Of a stretch of 64,000 nt of DNA, positions 1 through 8,767 are shown one piece after another. The stretch covers positions 1,612,001 to 1,676,000 of the forward strand of contig CAWFKW010000003.1 of the NCBI GenBank assembly GCA_963816535.1, given 5' to 3'. A model generated the notes under the pieces. The model saw only the letters and a list, made by a program, of their open reading frames with translations. It ran no database searches and was not told the origin of the DNA. The translations under genes and the position numbers were made by a program. The DNA is from CAWFKW01 sp963816535. GTDB taxonomy: Bacteria; Bacteroidota; Ignavibacteria; Tepidaquicellales; OLB5. The stretch's first letter is position 1. Each line of letters starts with the position of its first letter.

Positions 1-947
1 CCGTGAACAGGCTATGCGGTTCCGGGATGCAGGCTGTATTAGACGGCGCAAGAGCGCTTGCGGCAGGCGAAGGCGATATTATTATAGCGGGCGGAACAGA
101 ATCAATGACGCGCGCGCCTTTTGTTATGCCTAAAGCCGCAGAAGCGTTCACCCGCGCGAACGTTGTTTATGATACTACAATCGGCTGGCGATTTACCAAT
201 CCGAAGCTTGCAAAAATGTATTACCCGTTTTCGATGGGAGAGACGGCTGAGAACGTTGCGCAGAAATATAAGATAAGCCGCCAGAGGCAGGATGAATTTG
301 CGTTCGCGTCCCAGATGAAGGCGAAGGAGGCGATACTTGCCGGGAAATTTAAGGATGAAATAACGCCCGTCGAAATAAACCTTCGCGGCGAGATAAAAAT
401 ATTCGAGACCGACGAGTTTCCCCGCTTCGATACAACAATGGAAAAGCTAGCAAAGCTGAAACCTGCATTTGTAAAAGAGAACGGAACTGTCACAGCCGGC
501 AATTCATCCGGAATTAACGACGGGGCATGCGCAATACTATTGGCAACCGAAGAAAAGTGCGAGTCGCTTGGCCTGAAGCCGCGGGCAAGGATAGTGGCCG
601 GGGCTGTCGCCGGCGTAGAGCCAGATTGCATGGGCCTTGGCCCGATACCGGCTTCTAAAAAAGCGCTGAGCAGGGCGGGAATGCAGATGAGCCAAATAGA
701 GCTTGTAGAGCTTAACGAGGCGTTTGCGGCGCAGTCAATCGCTTGCATTGACGGGCTGGGACTTGACGAAAAAAAATTAAATGTTAACGGTGGCGCTATA
801 GCGCTCGGCCATCCTCTCGGAATGAGCGGGGCAAGAATTCTTACAACGCTCCTTTTCGAAATGGAAAAAAGAAATTTAAAACTGGGCCTTGCGGCAATGT
901 GCATCGGCGTAGGGCAGGGAATTGCTTCAATAATCGAAAAAGTATGA
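1..947 (+). CDS. Thiolase (acetyl-CoA C-acyltransferase), 5'-truncated
   Basis: Biosynthetic or degradative thiolase, condensing or cleaving acyl-CoA thioesters in the cytoplasm. The frame is open at the window edge. The visible 314 codons begin at the active-site segment NRLCGSGMQAV, which holds the nucleophilic Cys, so roughly 80 N-terminal residues lie outside the window. Further signatures are GGTESMTRAPF, the C-terminal NGGAIALGHPLGMSGAR with the catalytic His, and CIGVGQG with the second catalytic Cys. The GTG at position 3 is internal and is not the start. The sequence does not show whether it acts in beta-oxidation or acetoacetyl-CoA synthesis. pgsA follows after a 61-bp gap on the same strand. 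Confidence 0.93.
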   Translation, partial: VNRLCGSGMQAVLDGARALAAGEGDIIIAGGTESMTRAPFVMPKAAEAFTRANVVYDTTIGWRFTNPKLAKMYYPFSMGETAENVAQKYKISRQRQDEFAFASQMKAKEAILAGKFKDEITPVEINLRGEIKIFETDEFPRFDTTMEKLAKLKPAFVKENGTVTAGNSSGINDGACAILLATEEKCESLGLKPRARIVAGAVAGVEPDCMGLGPIPASKKALSRAGMQMSQIELVELNEAFAAQSIACIDGLGLDEKKLNVNGGAIALGHPLGMSGARILTTLLFEMEKRNLKLGLAAMCIGVGQGIASIIEKV

Positions 948-1008
948 GATTTGAAAATTGATGCATTGATTTTTCTTATCCCGTAATTTTCGAATCCATG
1001 ATCAAGAA

Positions 1009-1632
1009 ATGAATTTTCCGAACACATTAAGCTTACTGAGAATACTGCTGGCGCCGGTTTTCGCTTATTTATTTTTATCAGGCGAGCCTGTTTTGATAAT
1101 GATATCGTTTTTTGTGTTCACCGCCGCCGCGCTTACAGATTGGTATGACGGTTGGTATGCGCGCAAATACGGTTTCAAGACGCGCTGGGGACAGTTCCTT
1201 GATCCTCTGGCGGATAAGATACTTACATCAGCGGCGCTTGTGTGTTTTTATATAATAAACATCCGGCAGCCTGAATTTTTCGGGACCCATGAAGTAATTC
1301 CGATAGCGGCGCTTGTCGGGATAATTATATTCCGCGATATTGCGCTAACCGTGGCGCGCTCGGTCAGCGAGCTGAAAGGAAAAGAGTTTAACACATCGAT
1401 GATATCAAAAACGAAAACGTTCGTTCAAATGACGTACATTTTTATTATCATCGGATTTATGGCGGTCATGACTTCGTATCCCGCTTCAGCCGCCGGAAAA
1501 GCAACGGGGATGTTCCTGTATTCAGACTGGAATTATTATTTCCTGGCGCTGATAACCGCGCTGACGGTCGCAAGCGGAATTGCGTATATATTTGAATCGG
1601 GCTCTAAAAAAACTGTAAACGAAACAACGTGA
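1009..1632 (+). CDS. pgsA: CDP-diacylglycerol--glycerol-3-phosphate 3-phosphatidyltransferase
   Basis: Makes phosphatidylglycerophosphate, the committed step to phosphatidylglycerol and cardiolipin, in the inner membrane. The CDP-alcohol phosphotransferase motif DG-x2-AR-x8-G-x3-D-x3-D is complete at about residues 44-71 (DWYDGWYAR, then GQFLDPLAD). Several hydrophobic segments surround it, and the start MNFPNTLSLLRI is typical of PgsA. At 207 residues it is slightly longer than usual. The next gene, pgpA, starts 3 bp after the stop and encodes the next enzyme of the pathway, which supports PgsA over other CDP-alcohol transferases. Confidence 0.93.
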   Translation: MNFPNTLSLLRILLAPVFAYLFLSGEPVLIMISFFVFTAAALTDWYDGWYARKYGFKTRWGQFLDPLADKILTSAALVCFYIINIRQPEFFGTHEVIPIAALVGIIIFRDIALTVARSVSELKGKEFNTSMISKTKTFVQMTYIFIIIGFMAVMTSYPASAAGKATGMFLYSDWNYYFLALITALTVASGIAYIFESGSKKTVNETT

Positions 1633-1635
1633 ACT

Positions 1636-2214
1636 TTGCCGAAATTTAAGAGAAAACAGCAGATAAACGAAAATTATAAGGTTCCGTTCATTGTGAATCT
1701 TATAGGAAGCGGCCTGTTTACGGGCCATATCCCGTTTGCATCGGGTACCTTTGGCAGCCTTGTGGGCCTTGCGGTTTACCTGGCCGGCGGAGGCTCGGAG
1801 TATTACGTGCTGTCATTATTAATTGTGGTTTTCTTCGGCATCGGCGTTCTTTTTTCGGAAATAATGCGCAAGCGATACGGCGAAGATCCTCCGCAGGTTG
1901 TGATAGACGAAATTGTCGGACAATGGGTAACATACCTGGTAGGCTCGTTGTTTTTTGATTTCTTCTTTAAGGCAAAATCGTTTGACCCCGCATACCTCTT
2001 TTCGGCCAAAGTTGCATTTGCCGTTATCGGCTTTTTGATATTCCGTTTCATAGATATTATCAAGCTCCAGCCAGCAAAATATTTTGACCAGCAGGATTCG
2101 GGCTTCGCAATTATGATGGATGACGTGATCGCCGGTCTTTATGCCGGAATATTCGCGGCTCCCATTACTCATTTTCTCTGGTTCAAATTCCTTGCCAGGA
2201 TCATCTTCAGATGA
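1636..2214 (+). CDS. pgpA: Phosphatidylglycerophosphatase A
   Basis: Dephosphorylates phosphatidylglycerophosphate, the product of the preceding PgsA, at the inner membrane. PgpA hallmarks are the early G-x-F-P-F/G-x-HIPFASGTFGS segment, VVIDEIVGQW in the middle, and three or four hydrophobic helices. The start is a TTG at 1636, 3 bp after the pgsA stop. No ATG lies near the conserved N-terminus, so TTG is the only reasonable choice. The stop overlaps the cinA start as ATGA (2211-2214), which implies translational coupling in a pgsA-pgpA-cinA operon. Length 192 residues, somewhat above the usual ~160-170. Confidence 0.9.
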   Translation: MPKFKRKQQINENYKVPFIVNLIGSGLFTGHIPFASGTFGSLVGLAVYLAGGGSEYYVLSLLIVVFFGIGVLFSEIMRKRYGEDPPQVVIDEIVGQWVTYLVGSLFFDFFFKAKSFDPAYLFSAKVAFAVIGFLIFRFIDIIKLQPAKYFDQQDSGFAIMMDDVIAGLYAGIFAAPITHFLWFKFLARIIFR

Positions 2215-3479
2215 GAGCCGCAATACTTACCATCGGCGATGAGATCCTGATAGGACAGGTTATAAACACTAACGCCGCGTTCCTTAGCAAAAAACTTTTT
2301 TCGGCGGGGGTTTCGGTCGACAGGGTCATTTCGCTGCCCGACGATGAAAAAGAAATTCTGAAAGAGTTCCGCGCCGCGTTCAGGAATTATGATGTGGTGG
2401 CTGTTACAGGCGGACTTGGCCCAACGCATGACGATATCACAAAAAAATGCATCGTAAAATTTTTTAGAACGAAGCTACGGGAAGATAAAAAGATCCTGAG
2501 GCACATAAGGTCCATATTTTCAAGAAGGAACATAAATTTGACCGAAGTGGGCCGTATGCAGGCGATGGTCCCGGTGGGCTCTGTGGCTTTGCACAATGAA
2601 ATGGGAACGGCGCCGGGAATTCTTATATATAAGGAAGGCAAGATATTCTGCGCTATGCCGGGCATACCTTACGAAATGGAGTACATAACGGATTCAGGCT
2701 TAATCCCGTTCATTAAAAAGAAATTCGGCGCCTCCAAACGGCGCGACGCTCTGCTGCAAAGAACCCTGCACACAATCGGCATACCTGAAGCGCAGCTTTC
2801 TGAGCGGATCGGCGCAGTCGGGAATATAGTTCGTTCCGGACCCGGATATTCGGTGAAGCTCGCCTTCCTTCCGTCATTCTATGAAGTGAGGCTCCGAATA
2901 ACCATTCGCGCAGCGGACGCAGGGAAAGCGAACTCACTTATGGCTGAATCAGTGCGCAGGATAAAGGAAAAAGCGGGAAAGTATATATATTCGTATGATG
3001 AAAGCCCGATTCAGAAAGCCGTTGGGGAAATTTTAAGAGATAAGAAACTGACTTTCTCGGCGGCCGAATCGTGCACCGGCGGCCTGATTGCTTCAAAAGT
3101 TACAGACATCCCCGGGAGCAGCGATTATTTCCTGGGCGGGGTTGTTACATATGCCGATAGCGCCAAGGTGAAGATCCTCGGCGTAAAAATGTCGACTTTG
3201 AAAAAGTACGGAGCGGTGAGCGAACAAACCGCAATAGAAATGGCGGAAGGAATCAGAAAAGTTACCGGCTCAGACGTAGCGGTTTCGACAACCGGAATTG
3301 CAGGGCCTTCCGGCGCTAAACCCGGAAAGCCTGTTGGACTGGTGTGGATAGGTTACTCCGATAAGAAATTATCTTTTGCAAAGAGATTTGTGTTCACAAA
3401 AGAAAGGTTCCGCAACAAAGAAATAATGAGCAAGATGGCGCTGGAGGCGGCGAGAAGAAAGTTGCTCAACATGAAGTAA
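2211..3479 (+). CDS. cinA: CinA-like protein (nicotinamide nucleotide amidohydrolase family)
   Basis: Two-domain CinA. The N-terminal MoCF-biosynthesis-like/COG1058 domain (about residues 1-170) begins AAILTIGDEILIGQ and contains GGLGPTHDD. The C-terminal amidohydrolase domain (about 255-420) contains AAESCTGGLIA and STTGIAGPSGA, the signatures of NMN deamidase/PncC. The family recycles NMN and hydrolyses ADP-ribose; the historical link to competence is only a name. It overlaps pgpA by 4 bp and is probably the last gene of that operon. Length 422 residues is normal. Confidence 0.92.
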   Translation: MRAAILTIGDEILIGQVINTNAAFLSKKLFSAGVSVDRVISLPDDEKEILKEFRAAFRNYDVVAVTGGLGPTHDDITKKCIVKFFRTKLREDKKILRHIRSIFSRRNINLTEVGRMQAMVPVGSVALHNEMGTAPGILIYKEGKIFCAMPGIPYEMEYITDSGLIPFIKKKFGASKRRDALLQRTLHTIGIPEAQLSERIGAVGNIVRSGPGYSVKLAFLPSFYEVRLRITIRAADAGKANSLMAESVRRIKEKAGKYIYSYDESPIQKAVGEILRDKKLTFSAAESCTGGLIASKVTDIPGSSDYFLGGVVTYADSAKVKILGVKMSTLKKYGAVSEQTAIEMAEGIRKVTGSDVAVSTTGIAGPSGAKPGKPVGLVWIGYSDKKLSFAKRFVFTKERFRNKEIMSKMALEAARRKLLNMK

Positions 3480-3522
3480 ACCTCCGCAAATCTGAAACAG
3501 AACCGCTAGAAAGAATTTTATT

Positions 3523-4275
3523 ATGATTGAAATAAGAAATTTAGTAAAGAGTTTCGGGAGCAACCATGTGCTCAAAGGCGTTAACCTGAATATTGAAAAA
3601 GGTAAAACCACCGTTATTATTGGAGCCAGCGGCTGCGGAAAGTCGGTTATTCTGAAGCATATCATCGGCCTGTTAAAGCCCGACTCGGGAGAAATATTAA
3701 TAGACGGCGAAGATATTACAAAGATGAACGACAAAGAAATTTACCGTATCCGCAATAAGTTCGGCTTTCTTTTCCAGGGAGCGGCCTTGTTTGATTCAAT
3801 GACCGTAGGCGAAAATGTGGGCCTTGGGCTTGTTGAAAACACCGACACTGCGCCGGCTGAAGTTAAGAGGATCGTCGGCGAAAAGCTGGAGCTGGTGAAT
3901 CTGGCCGGAATTGAGAACCTGATGCCATCTGAGCTATCGGGCGGTATGAGAAAACGCGTAGGACTTGCGCGCGCGCTGGCATGCAATCCTGAATTTGTTT
4001 TATATGACGAGCCAACAACGGGCCTTGACCCGATCACAAGCGAAGCCATAGATAAGCTGATCGATTCGCTTGCAAATAATCCGAAGCTGCAGGTAACTTC
4101 AATTGTTGTAACCCATGATATTCTGAGCGTTTATGAAGTTGCCGACCATGTTGCAATGATGTATGAAGGTGTGGTGCATTTTGAAGGGACGCCCAGGGAA
4201 TTAACGGAAACTAAGGATCCTGTGGTAAGAGAATTCCTGGAAAGAACCGACAGCGGGACAATAAAACACGCATAG
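3523..4275 (+). CDS. ABC transporter ATP-binding protein, MlaF/Mkl type
   Basis: ATPase subunit of a phospholipid or toluene-tolerance type ABC transporter on the inner-membrane face. Walker A GASGCGKS is at residues 34-41, the signature LSGGMRKRVGLARAL follows, then Walker B FVLYDEPTTGLDP and the switch His in VVTHD. The LSGGMRKRV form and the segment FLFQGAALFDSMTV are characteristic of MlaF. No MlaE-like permease or MCE-domain protein is next to it, so the partners must be encoded elsewhere. The gene stands alone between cinA and a MenA-like gene, with 110 bp of non-coding AT-rich sequence after it. Confidence 0.85.
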   Translation: MIEIRNLVKSFGSNHVLKGVNLNIEKGKTTVIIGASGCGKSVILKHIIGLLKPDSGEILIDGEDITKMNDKEIYRIRNKFGFLFQGAALFDSMTVGENVGLGLVENTDTAPAEVKRIVGEKLELVNLAGIENLMPSELSGGMRKRVGLARALACNPEFVLYDEPTTGLDPITSEAIDKLIDSLANNPKLQVTSIVVTHDILSVYEVADHVAMMYEGVVHFEGTPRELTETKDPVVREFLERTDSGTIKHA

Positions 4276-4385
4276 AATGAGCCTTTGGGGGCAAAGAAAA
4301 CACGATTTATTCAGTTTTTCTTATTTATAATATTTATTAATTTTACGGATATTACTTACTAACGAAGAAAGGAAAAAGATTCAAA

Positions 4386-5303
4386 ATGCCAGAAGCCAGA
4401 TCAAAAGCTTCCGTATATATTCAGGCGGTAAGAACGTTTTCTTACCCTGCATCTATGATACCTGCCCTTCTTGGAGCTATGCTCGCGCTCCTGATAAGCC
4501 CGCAGACTACCGAGTGGTGGCTCATGCCGTTTATCGTAATTTCGCTGATTTTGCTACATTCTGCTTCGAACGTTATTAGCGATTACGACGATTACCGTAC
4601 CGGCGTAGATGCAAAAGATACGCTGGGAGGTTCGCGCGTTCTTGTAGACAGCCTTATTGCGCCCAAAGAAATGCTGCGCTTCGGACTCATACTTTTTGCG
4701 CTTGCCGTTGTTATAGGTATCCCCATAATTTACACTCGCGGTCTTACAATTTTACTATTCGGGGTTTTCGGAATTCTCGGCGGGTTTTTTTATACCGGAA
4801 GACCAATAGGTTTCAAATACATAGCGCTGGGCGACCTGTTCATTTTTATTATCTACGGTCCCGCAATTGTAACTGGCACATTTTACGCGCTCACCGGATC
4901 ATACAGTCCGGTTGCGCTTTACGCATCTATTCCGCTGGGACTGCTTATAGCGGGTATTTTACAGGCAAACAATCTTCGCGATATTATTCACGACAGGAAG
5001 GCGAATATTAAAACGCTCGCGACTATTTTCGGCGAAGGCTTCGCTAAAGCTGAATACCTGTTCCTCATAATAGGGGCTTACCTGACTGTAATAATTTTAG
5101 TTTTCACAAATGTTCTTTCGCTCTGGTCGCTGCTTGTGCTGCTGAGCCTTCCGCCGGCGATAAGGAACATGAATTCAATTAAAGGCGTTAAAATTGAAGA
5201 CACGGCAAAGATTGCCATGCTTGACGCGCAAACCGCTCAGTTAACGCTGATGTTCGGGGTTTTGCTTTCAGTTTCAATAATTATATCTAAATTCGCAGGG
5301 TAA
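4386..5303 (+). CDS. menA: UbiA-family prenyltransferase, probably MenA (DHNA polyprenyltransferase)
   Basis: Integral-membrane prenyltransferase, most likely attaching the isoprenoid tail to 1,4-dihydroxy-2-naphthoate in menaquinone synthesis. Both Mg-diphosphate sites are present: N-x3-D-x3-D-like NVISDYDDYRTGVD near residue 62, and NNLRDIIHDR with a following Thr near 197. It has about eight hydrophobic segments and 305 residues, normal for MenA. The NNLRDI-x2-D motif and the SASNVISDY context favour MenA over UbiA or bacteriochlorophyll synthase. No other men gene is adjacent, so the substrate is inferred. The next gene starts 2 bp downstream, so the two are co-transcribed. Confidence 0.72.
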   Translation: MPEARSKASVYIQAVRTFSYPASMIPALLGAMLALLISPQTTEWWLMPFIVISLILLHSASNVISDYDDYRTGVDAKDTLGGSRVLVDSLIAPKEMLRFGLILFALAVVIGIPIIYTRGLTILLFGVFGILGGFFYTGRPIGFKYIALGDLFIFIIYGPAIVTGTFYALTGSYSPVALYASIPLGLLIAGILQANNLRDIIHDRKANIKTLATIFGEGFAKAEYLFLIIGAYLTVIILVFTNVLSLWSLLVLLSLPPAIRNMNSIKGVKIEDTAKIAMLDAQTAQLTLMFGVLLSVSIIISKFAG

Positions 5304-5305
5304 AA

Positions 5306-5692
5306 ATGAGAACTATAAAGATAATATTTCCGCTTATTCTGTTATTTGCCTTTACGCTGAGCGTTAACGCCCAGATAACCAACAAGAGAATTAAATTCAA
5401 GCACGGCAACGTAACAGCAACCGTTGTGCAGGGCATTAACGAAGGCGTTGTTGATACGTATCTTGTTCACGGAAAAGCGAAGCAGCATATGACTGTTGCT
5501 ATTATGTCTATTGAAGATAATATCGCGTTCAGCGTGCTAAATAAGAGGAAAGGGAAATACCTGCCCGGCGCCGAATCAGACTCGAACGCCAAAAACTGGG
5601 ACGGAGAACTGCCTTCCACGGGCGATTATAAAATATTCGTCACTCCCGTTCAGGGCTACGGCCAGTATAAATTAAGAGTCACTATCGAATAA
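5306..5692 (+). CDS. Small secreted protein with a beta-sandwich-like C-terminus
   Basis: 128 residues with a clear signal peptide (hydrophobic residues about 5-20, ending SVNAQ). The mature part is beta-rich. Its ending, GELPSTGDYKIFVTP followed by a short YKLRVTI strand, resembles the pre-peptidase C-terminal-like or lysozyme-inhibitor-like beta-sandwich fold. The exact family is not certain. It starts 2 bp after the menA stop and is probably in the same transcript. A strong bidirectional terminator follows at 5717-5750. No catalytic motif was seen; an extracytoplasmic binding or inhibitor role is a guess. Confidence 0.6.
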   Translation: MRTIKIIFPLILLFAFTLSVNAQITNKRIKFKHGNVTATVVQGINEGVVDTYLVHGKAKQHMTVAIMSIEDNIAFSVLNKRKGKYLPGAESDSNAKNWDGELPSTGDYKIFVTPVQGYGQYKLRVTIE

Positions 5693-5716
5693 ACGTTAAC
5701 GGTTTTTTATATATAA

Positions 5717-5750
5717 AAAGAGGCGGGCCCATAAAAAAGCCCGCCTTTTG
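5717..5750. terminator. Bidirectional rho-independent terminator
   Basis: Perfect 8-bp inverted repeat AGGCGGGC (5721-5728) and GCCCGCCT (5739-5746), flanked by A-rich sequence on the left and TTTTG-TTTT on the right. It lies between two convergent genes (stop at 5692 on plus, stop at 5771 on minus) and can serve both. Confidence 0.85.
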
Positions 5751-5770
5751 TTTTGCTATATAGTTGTGTT

Positions 5771-6565
5771 CTATTGTTTTGGAAGATATATCTTATCGTA
5801 TTCTGATTTAATTATTTCCCCGCCGTATTTTCTTTCAAGGCGGCGCACTGTAAAGTGCCCTCTTGCCATATCCTGAAAATGGTTGATAAAAATCGTATTG
5901 ATAGCGGCTCCGCTAATTGCGCCCAGTACAGGCACGGCGCCGGCAGCGACCTTTTCCGAAACAATTATTCCGTATCTCGCCGCAATTCTCATAATGAATT
6001 TTACCACCGCTGGCGCCCCTTCTTCAATCACGCCTTTTTCCGCAATATACTTGGCGGCTTCATTCATTAGCTTTGCAAGCGCTGTACGCACCGCATAATA
6101 GCCGGTTTCGGCAAGATCGTCCGCCTTCGTGTTCCCGCCAAGAGCAAATACTTCAAGGCAGGCAAGCTGAGTTTCAGCCGACTTGACATTCTCACCTTCG
6201 TCTCTTGCAATATCGGCTATCGAACGGAGCATAATTGTAGTTGATATAGGCAGCTCTATCAGCAGCGAGCTGAATCCAAACAGGCCGCCGACGCCGCCGC
6301 TTACAGCCACTCCAACACGGTGCTGAAATTCCTTAGAGTTTCCCCTGGCGGTTTTGTTCATAGTTTTAACTGCAATCTCAAGAGCTTTGTTCAGCGAAAT
6401 ATTTACCGCTCTGTGCACCACAGACGACCAGTTCTTCGGCAGAAGAGCCATGCCTTTTTCAATCGGCTTTCCTACAAGGTTTGTAAGCTTTACGGCATAG
6501 CCCGGGTTTTCAAGCAGGAGCTTCGCTTTTCTCAGGTCCGCAAGATCTTTTTCCGATATGCTCAT
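5771..6565 (-). CDS. EcsC family protein
   Basis: 264 residues of the EcsC family, named for a Bacillus protein beside an ABC exporter; its biochemical role is unknown. The family appearance comes from a central hydrophobic glycine-rich segment (GVAVSGGVGGLFGF, then LLIELPISTTIMLRSIADIA) and a second small hydrophobic stretch near the C-terminus (AAGAVPVLGAISGAAINTIF). No EcsA or EcsB partner is adjacent. The start overlaps the stop of kdsC by 4 bp (6562-6565), so the two are translationally coupled. Confidence 0.75.
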   Translation of the reverse strand: MSISEKDLADLRKAKLLLENPGYAVKLTNLVGKPIEKGMALLPKNWSSVVHRAVNISLNKALEIAVKTMNKTARGNSKEFQHRVGVAVSGGVGGLFGFSSLLIELPISTTIMLRSIADIARDEGENVKSAETQLACLEVFALGGNTKADDLAETGYYAVRTALAKLMNEAAKYIAEKGVIEEGAPAVVKFIMRIAARYGIIVSEKVAAGAVPVLGAISGAAINTIFINHFQDMARGHFTVRRLERKYGGEIIKSEYDKIYLPKQ

Positions 6566-7068
6566 ATTTTCCCTTTCCTTCTCAGAATCAGGTCTATCAC
6601 CTCTCTTACCGCCCCGCGTCCGGATTCGGTTTTTGTAACATAGTGCACGTCTTCTTTCACTTCTGAAATGGCGTTAACGGGAGCGCACGAAAAGGCCACC
6701 GTTCTCAGAAGCGGGAGGTCAAAAACGTCGTCGCCGACAAAGCAGAAATTTTCGGGCTGCAGCTTGTATTTGGTTCTTATCTCTTCATAAGCGGCAACCT
6801 TATCCTTACAATCCTGGTAAAGTTCGCTTATTTTCAGCTTTTCGACCCTGAAATTGTTAACCGGCGTGCTTTTCCCGGAAATCACGCCAAATGTAAGCCC
6901 AAGCTGATGGCCGCGTTCGATCCCAAACCCGTCATGCGCATGAAATATTTTTACCTGCTCGCCGGTTGAGGTGTATATAATTGAGCCGTCGGTTAATACG
7001 CCGTCCATATCCAGGAGCACGAAGCTTATTTTTGTGAAATCAACTTTATCTATGTTCTTCATTATCAC
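6562..7068 (-). CDS. kdsC: HAD-IIIA phosphatase, probably KDO-8-phosphate phosphatase
   Basis: Removes the phosphate from 3-deoxy-D-manno-octulosonate 8-phosphate in LPS inner-core synthesis, as a cytoplasmic homotetramer. HAD motif I is LLDMDGVLTDG with the nucleophile Asp20 and the acid Asp22. Motif II Ser lies in GVISGKS, the Lys in the CKDK segment, and motif IV is FVGDDVFDLP. There is no cap domain, and the length of 168 residues matches KdsC. Other C0-type HADs, such as those fused to CMP-sialate synthetases, look alike, and no kdsA/kdsB/kdsD is beside it. ATGs at 7068 and 7062 are both possible starts. Confidence 0.75.
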   Translation of the reverse strand: MIMKNIDKVDFTKISFVLLDMDGVLTDGSIIYTSTGEQVKIFHAHDGFGIERGHQLGLTFGVISGKSTPVNNFRVEKLKISELYQDCKDKVAAYEEIRTKYKLQPENFCFVGDDVFDLPLLRTVAFSCAPVNAISEVKEDVHYVTKTESGRGAVREVIDLILRRKGKI

Positions 7069-7203
7069 ATCTTGTTATATACAAATCCATTCAAAAATAA
7101 ACATTTGTGATGAAAGAATTAATGCTTTTATTGTTGATCCAAAGTATTTATTTTGCAGGATTAAGCAAACTAAATCCGGTAATACGGATATAAATATTAC
7201 TGA

Positions 7204-7590
7204 ATGAAAAGCCATCATGTTTTAATTTTGCTTGCAATAATGATCTCATTTATTGGCGCAAATTGCGGGGACAAAGATGGTAAGTACGGGGCGGTAGTCT
7301 CCTTCAGCAAAGATGACACTGTGAAATTCCCTGACTTCGCGCTTGTTTTTACGGGAGAGAGCGATAAGACCAGCTACTTCGATAACGGAAACAAGTTTAC
7401 ATTTCATTATTATAATTTTAACGCTTCCTCGGGCGCGGAAAGTAAAGTCGTTCAGTGGTCGTCAGGAACAGGCGAGATCGGCCCGATGCCGTTCGAAATC
7501 GGGGGTAACAAATATACAATCGAGCTGAAATACGCTGAGGGCATGAAAAGGAAACTGGACAGCAACGAACTGGTAATAACCAGGCTGTGA
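7204..7590 (+). CDS. Small lipoprotein, tandem paralogue A
   Basis: 128 residues with a lipoprotein-type signal ending GANC at Cys22. It has no recognised domain. It is clearly paralogous to the next gene: both share GESDKTS, FDNGN-x-F-x-FHYY, a VVQW/IVQW strand, a glycine turn, and a C-terminal strand of the type YTIELKYA. The mature protein is predicted to be an all-beta periplasmic-facing lipoprotein. It is the first gene of a plus-strand run divergent from kdsC, with 135 bp between them. Function unknown. Confidence 0.65.
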   Translation: MKSHHVLILLAIMISFIGANCGDKDGKYGAVVSFSKDDTVKFPDFALVFTGESDKTSYFDNGNKFTFHYYNFNASSGAESKVVQWSSGTGEIGPMPFEIGGNKYTIELKYAEGMKRKLDSNELVITRL

Positions 7591-7608
7591 CAGATCGGAA
7601 CTAATTTT

Positions 7609-8001
7609 TTGAGAAGATATTTTGTTTTAACCGCTATATTGTTTATCACCGTTCTAAATATTGGCTGCGGCGATTCGGTGGGCCGGTTCGGGAAGGTAGT
7701 TAAATTCGGCTTGAATGAAACCATAAAATATCCGGATTTCGATATCGATTTCATCGGCGAAAGCGACAAGACATCGTCATTTGATAACGGCAACTCGTTC
7801 AGGTTCCATTACTATGATTTCAGGGTAATAACGCAGGCCGAAAACAGGATTGTTCAGTGGACCCAGGGAACGGGATTGATCGCGCCGTCATCATTTGAGC
7901 TTGGCTCCAAAACGTACGCCATCGAGCTTAAACATTCGCAATTGTTTTCAAGAGAGCTCGCGGGCGATGAAATGATAGTAACCAAACTTGAAAAAGAATA
8001 A
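7609..8001 (+). CDS. Small lipoprotein, tandem paralogue B
   Basis: 130 residues with signal peptide and lipobox NIGC (Cys20). It is the second copy of a tandem duplication with the preceding gene: the motif GESDKTSSFDNGN is nearly identical and the strand order is the same. The start is a TTG at 7609, which gives the correct signal peptide beginning RRYFVLTAILF. No ATG is in a suitable position. The gap to paralogue A is 18 bp, so they are one transcript. No known domain recognised. Confidence 0.63.
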   Translation: MRRYFVLTAILFITVLNIGCGDSVGRFGKVVKFGLNETIKYPDFDIDFIGESDKTSSFDNGNSFRFHYYDFRVITQAENRIVQWTQGTGLIAPSSFELGSKTYAIELKHSQLFSRELAGDEMIVTKLEKE

Positions 8002-8038
8002 TTAAGGCTAAAGAATACATAATTAACCTGAATATATT

Positions 8039-8332
8039 ATGATAGGTAAATCGGCAAGCGATCTTTTCGATAAAGTTGCGCAATGCGCCGCCGGCCCAAA
8101 CGAAAAAGACTATAAAGAGATCCGGAAGATACTTCACCGGATGGAAAAGGAAATTGACGAGATACTAGAAGAAGAATTCCGTTTCTACGCAAGCGATTTT
8201 ATAGCCAAATGGAGCGCGCCCGGTTCGATAGAAGGCGATTTTGAAGTATTCGCTAGCGAAACCAACGAGATAGTCCTGGAATTCGGCAACGAGGGGTTTT
8301 TTGACGAACTCGACAGGGATGATGATTTTTAA
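8039..8332 (+). CDS. Hypothetical acidic cytoplasmic protein
   Basis: 97 residues, very acidic, with no signal peptide or membrane segment. The first half is predicted helical (DYKEIRKILHRMEKEIDEILEEE), the rest mixed, ending in an acidic tail FDELDRDDDF. No family is recognised. It lies 37 bp after the lipoprotein pair in the same direction. Codon use resembles its neighbours, so it is probably a real gene. Confidence 0.5.
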   Translation: MIGKSASDLFDKVAQCAAGPNEKDYKEIRKILHRMEKEIDEILEEEFRFYASDFIAKWSAPGSIEGDFEVFASETNEIVLEFGNEGFFDELDRDDDF

Positions 8333-8373
8333 ATCATATTATTAGTTTACTAACTTTTGCCGCGCTAAAATCT

Positions 8374-8766
8374 ATGAGAAAACTATTCTTTTTTCTTCCG
8401 CTGCTTTTCATCCTTACTGTCAACTCACGCTCCGACCAGCTTGCATGGCTAACCAAAGATGAAGTTACGCAGGCGATGGATTACATTAATAACCGCGAAA
8501 TCAACGAGGTGATCCTGTTTTGCGGCTGCTGCGATAACGACCTGAAGGCAAAGATAAACGTGAGCAGGTTTTACTACCGCCAGGTTAAAGGTTCAAAGCA
8601 GTATTATGAAATTGTGATCGAAGGCATGACGCAGGGGCTAAAGCCGGTTGACCAGGCCGTGGACCTTGCATACGTTAATATAAGAAAGGACGATAAAGCG
8701 GTTTGCCTCGGGCTAGAAATGGGATTTAAGTGCGACCCGTGCACGAAACCTTTTGACTGGTTTTGA
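8374..8766 (+). CDS. Hypothetical secreted Cys-containing protein
   Basis: 130 residues with an N-terminal signal (RKLFFFLPLLFILTV). The mature part carries two Cys pairs or clusters: LFCGCCDND near residue 50 and KCDPC near the C-terminus, with a further Cys in VCLGLEM. The even spread suggests disulfides or a metal site in the periplasm. No family recognised. The following hydrolase starts 1 bp after its stop, which implies coupled expression. Confidence 0.5.
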   Translation: MRKLFFFLPLLFILTVNSRSDQLAWLTKDEVTQAMDYINNREINEVILFCGCCDNDLKAKINVSRFYYRQVKGSKQYYEIVIEGMTQGLKPVDQAVDLAYVNIRKDDKAVCLGLEMGFKCDPCTKPFDWF

Positions 8767-8767
8767 T

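Noticed and set aside
8753..8767. TTG start for the alpha/beta hydrolase
   Set aside because: It would overlap the upstream gene and adds five unconserved residues; the ATG at 8768 lies 1 bp after the upstream stop.
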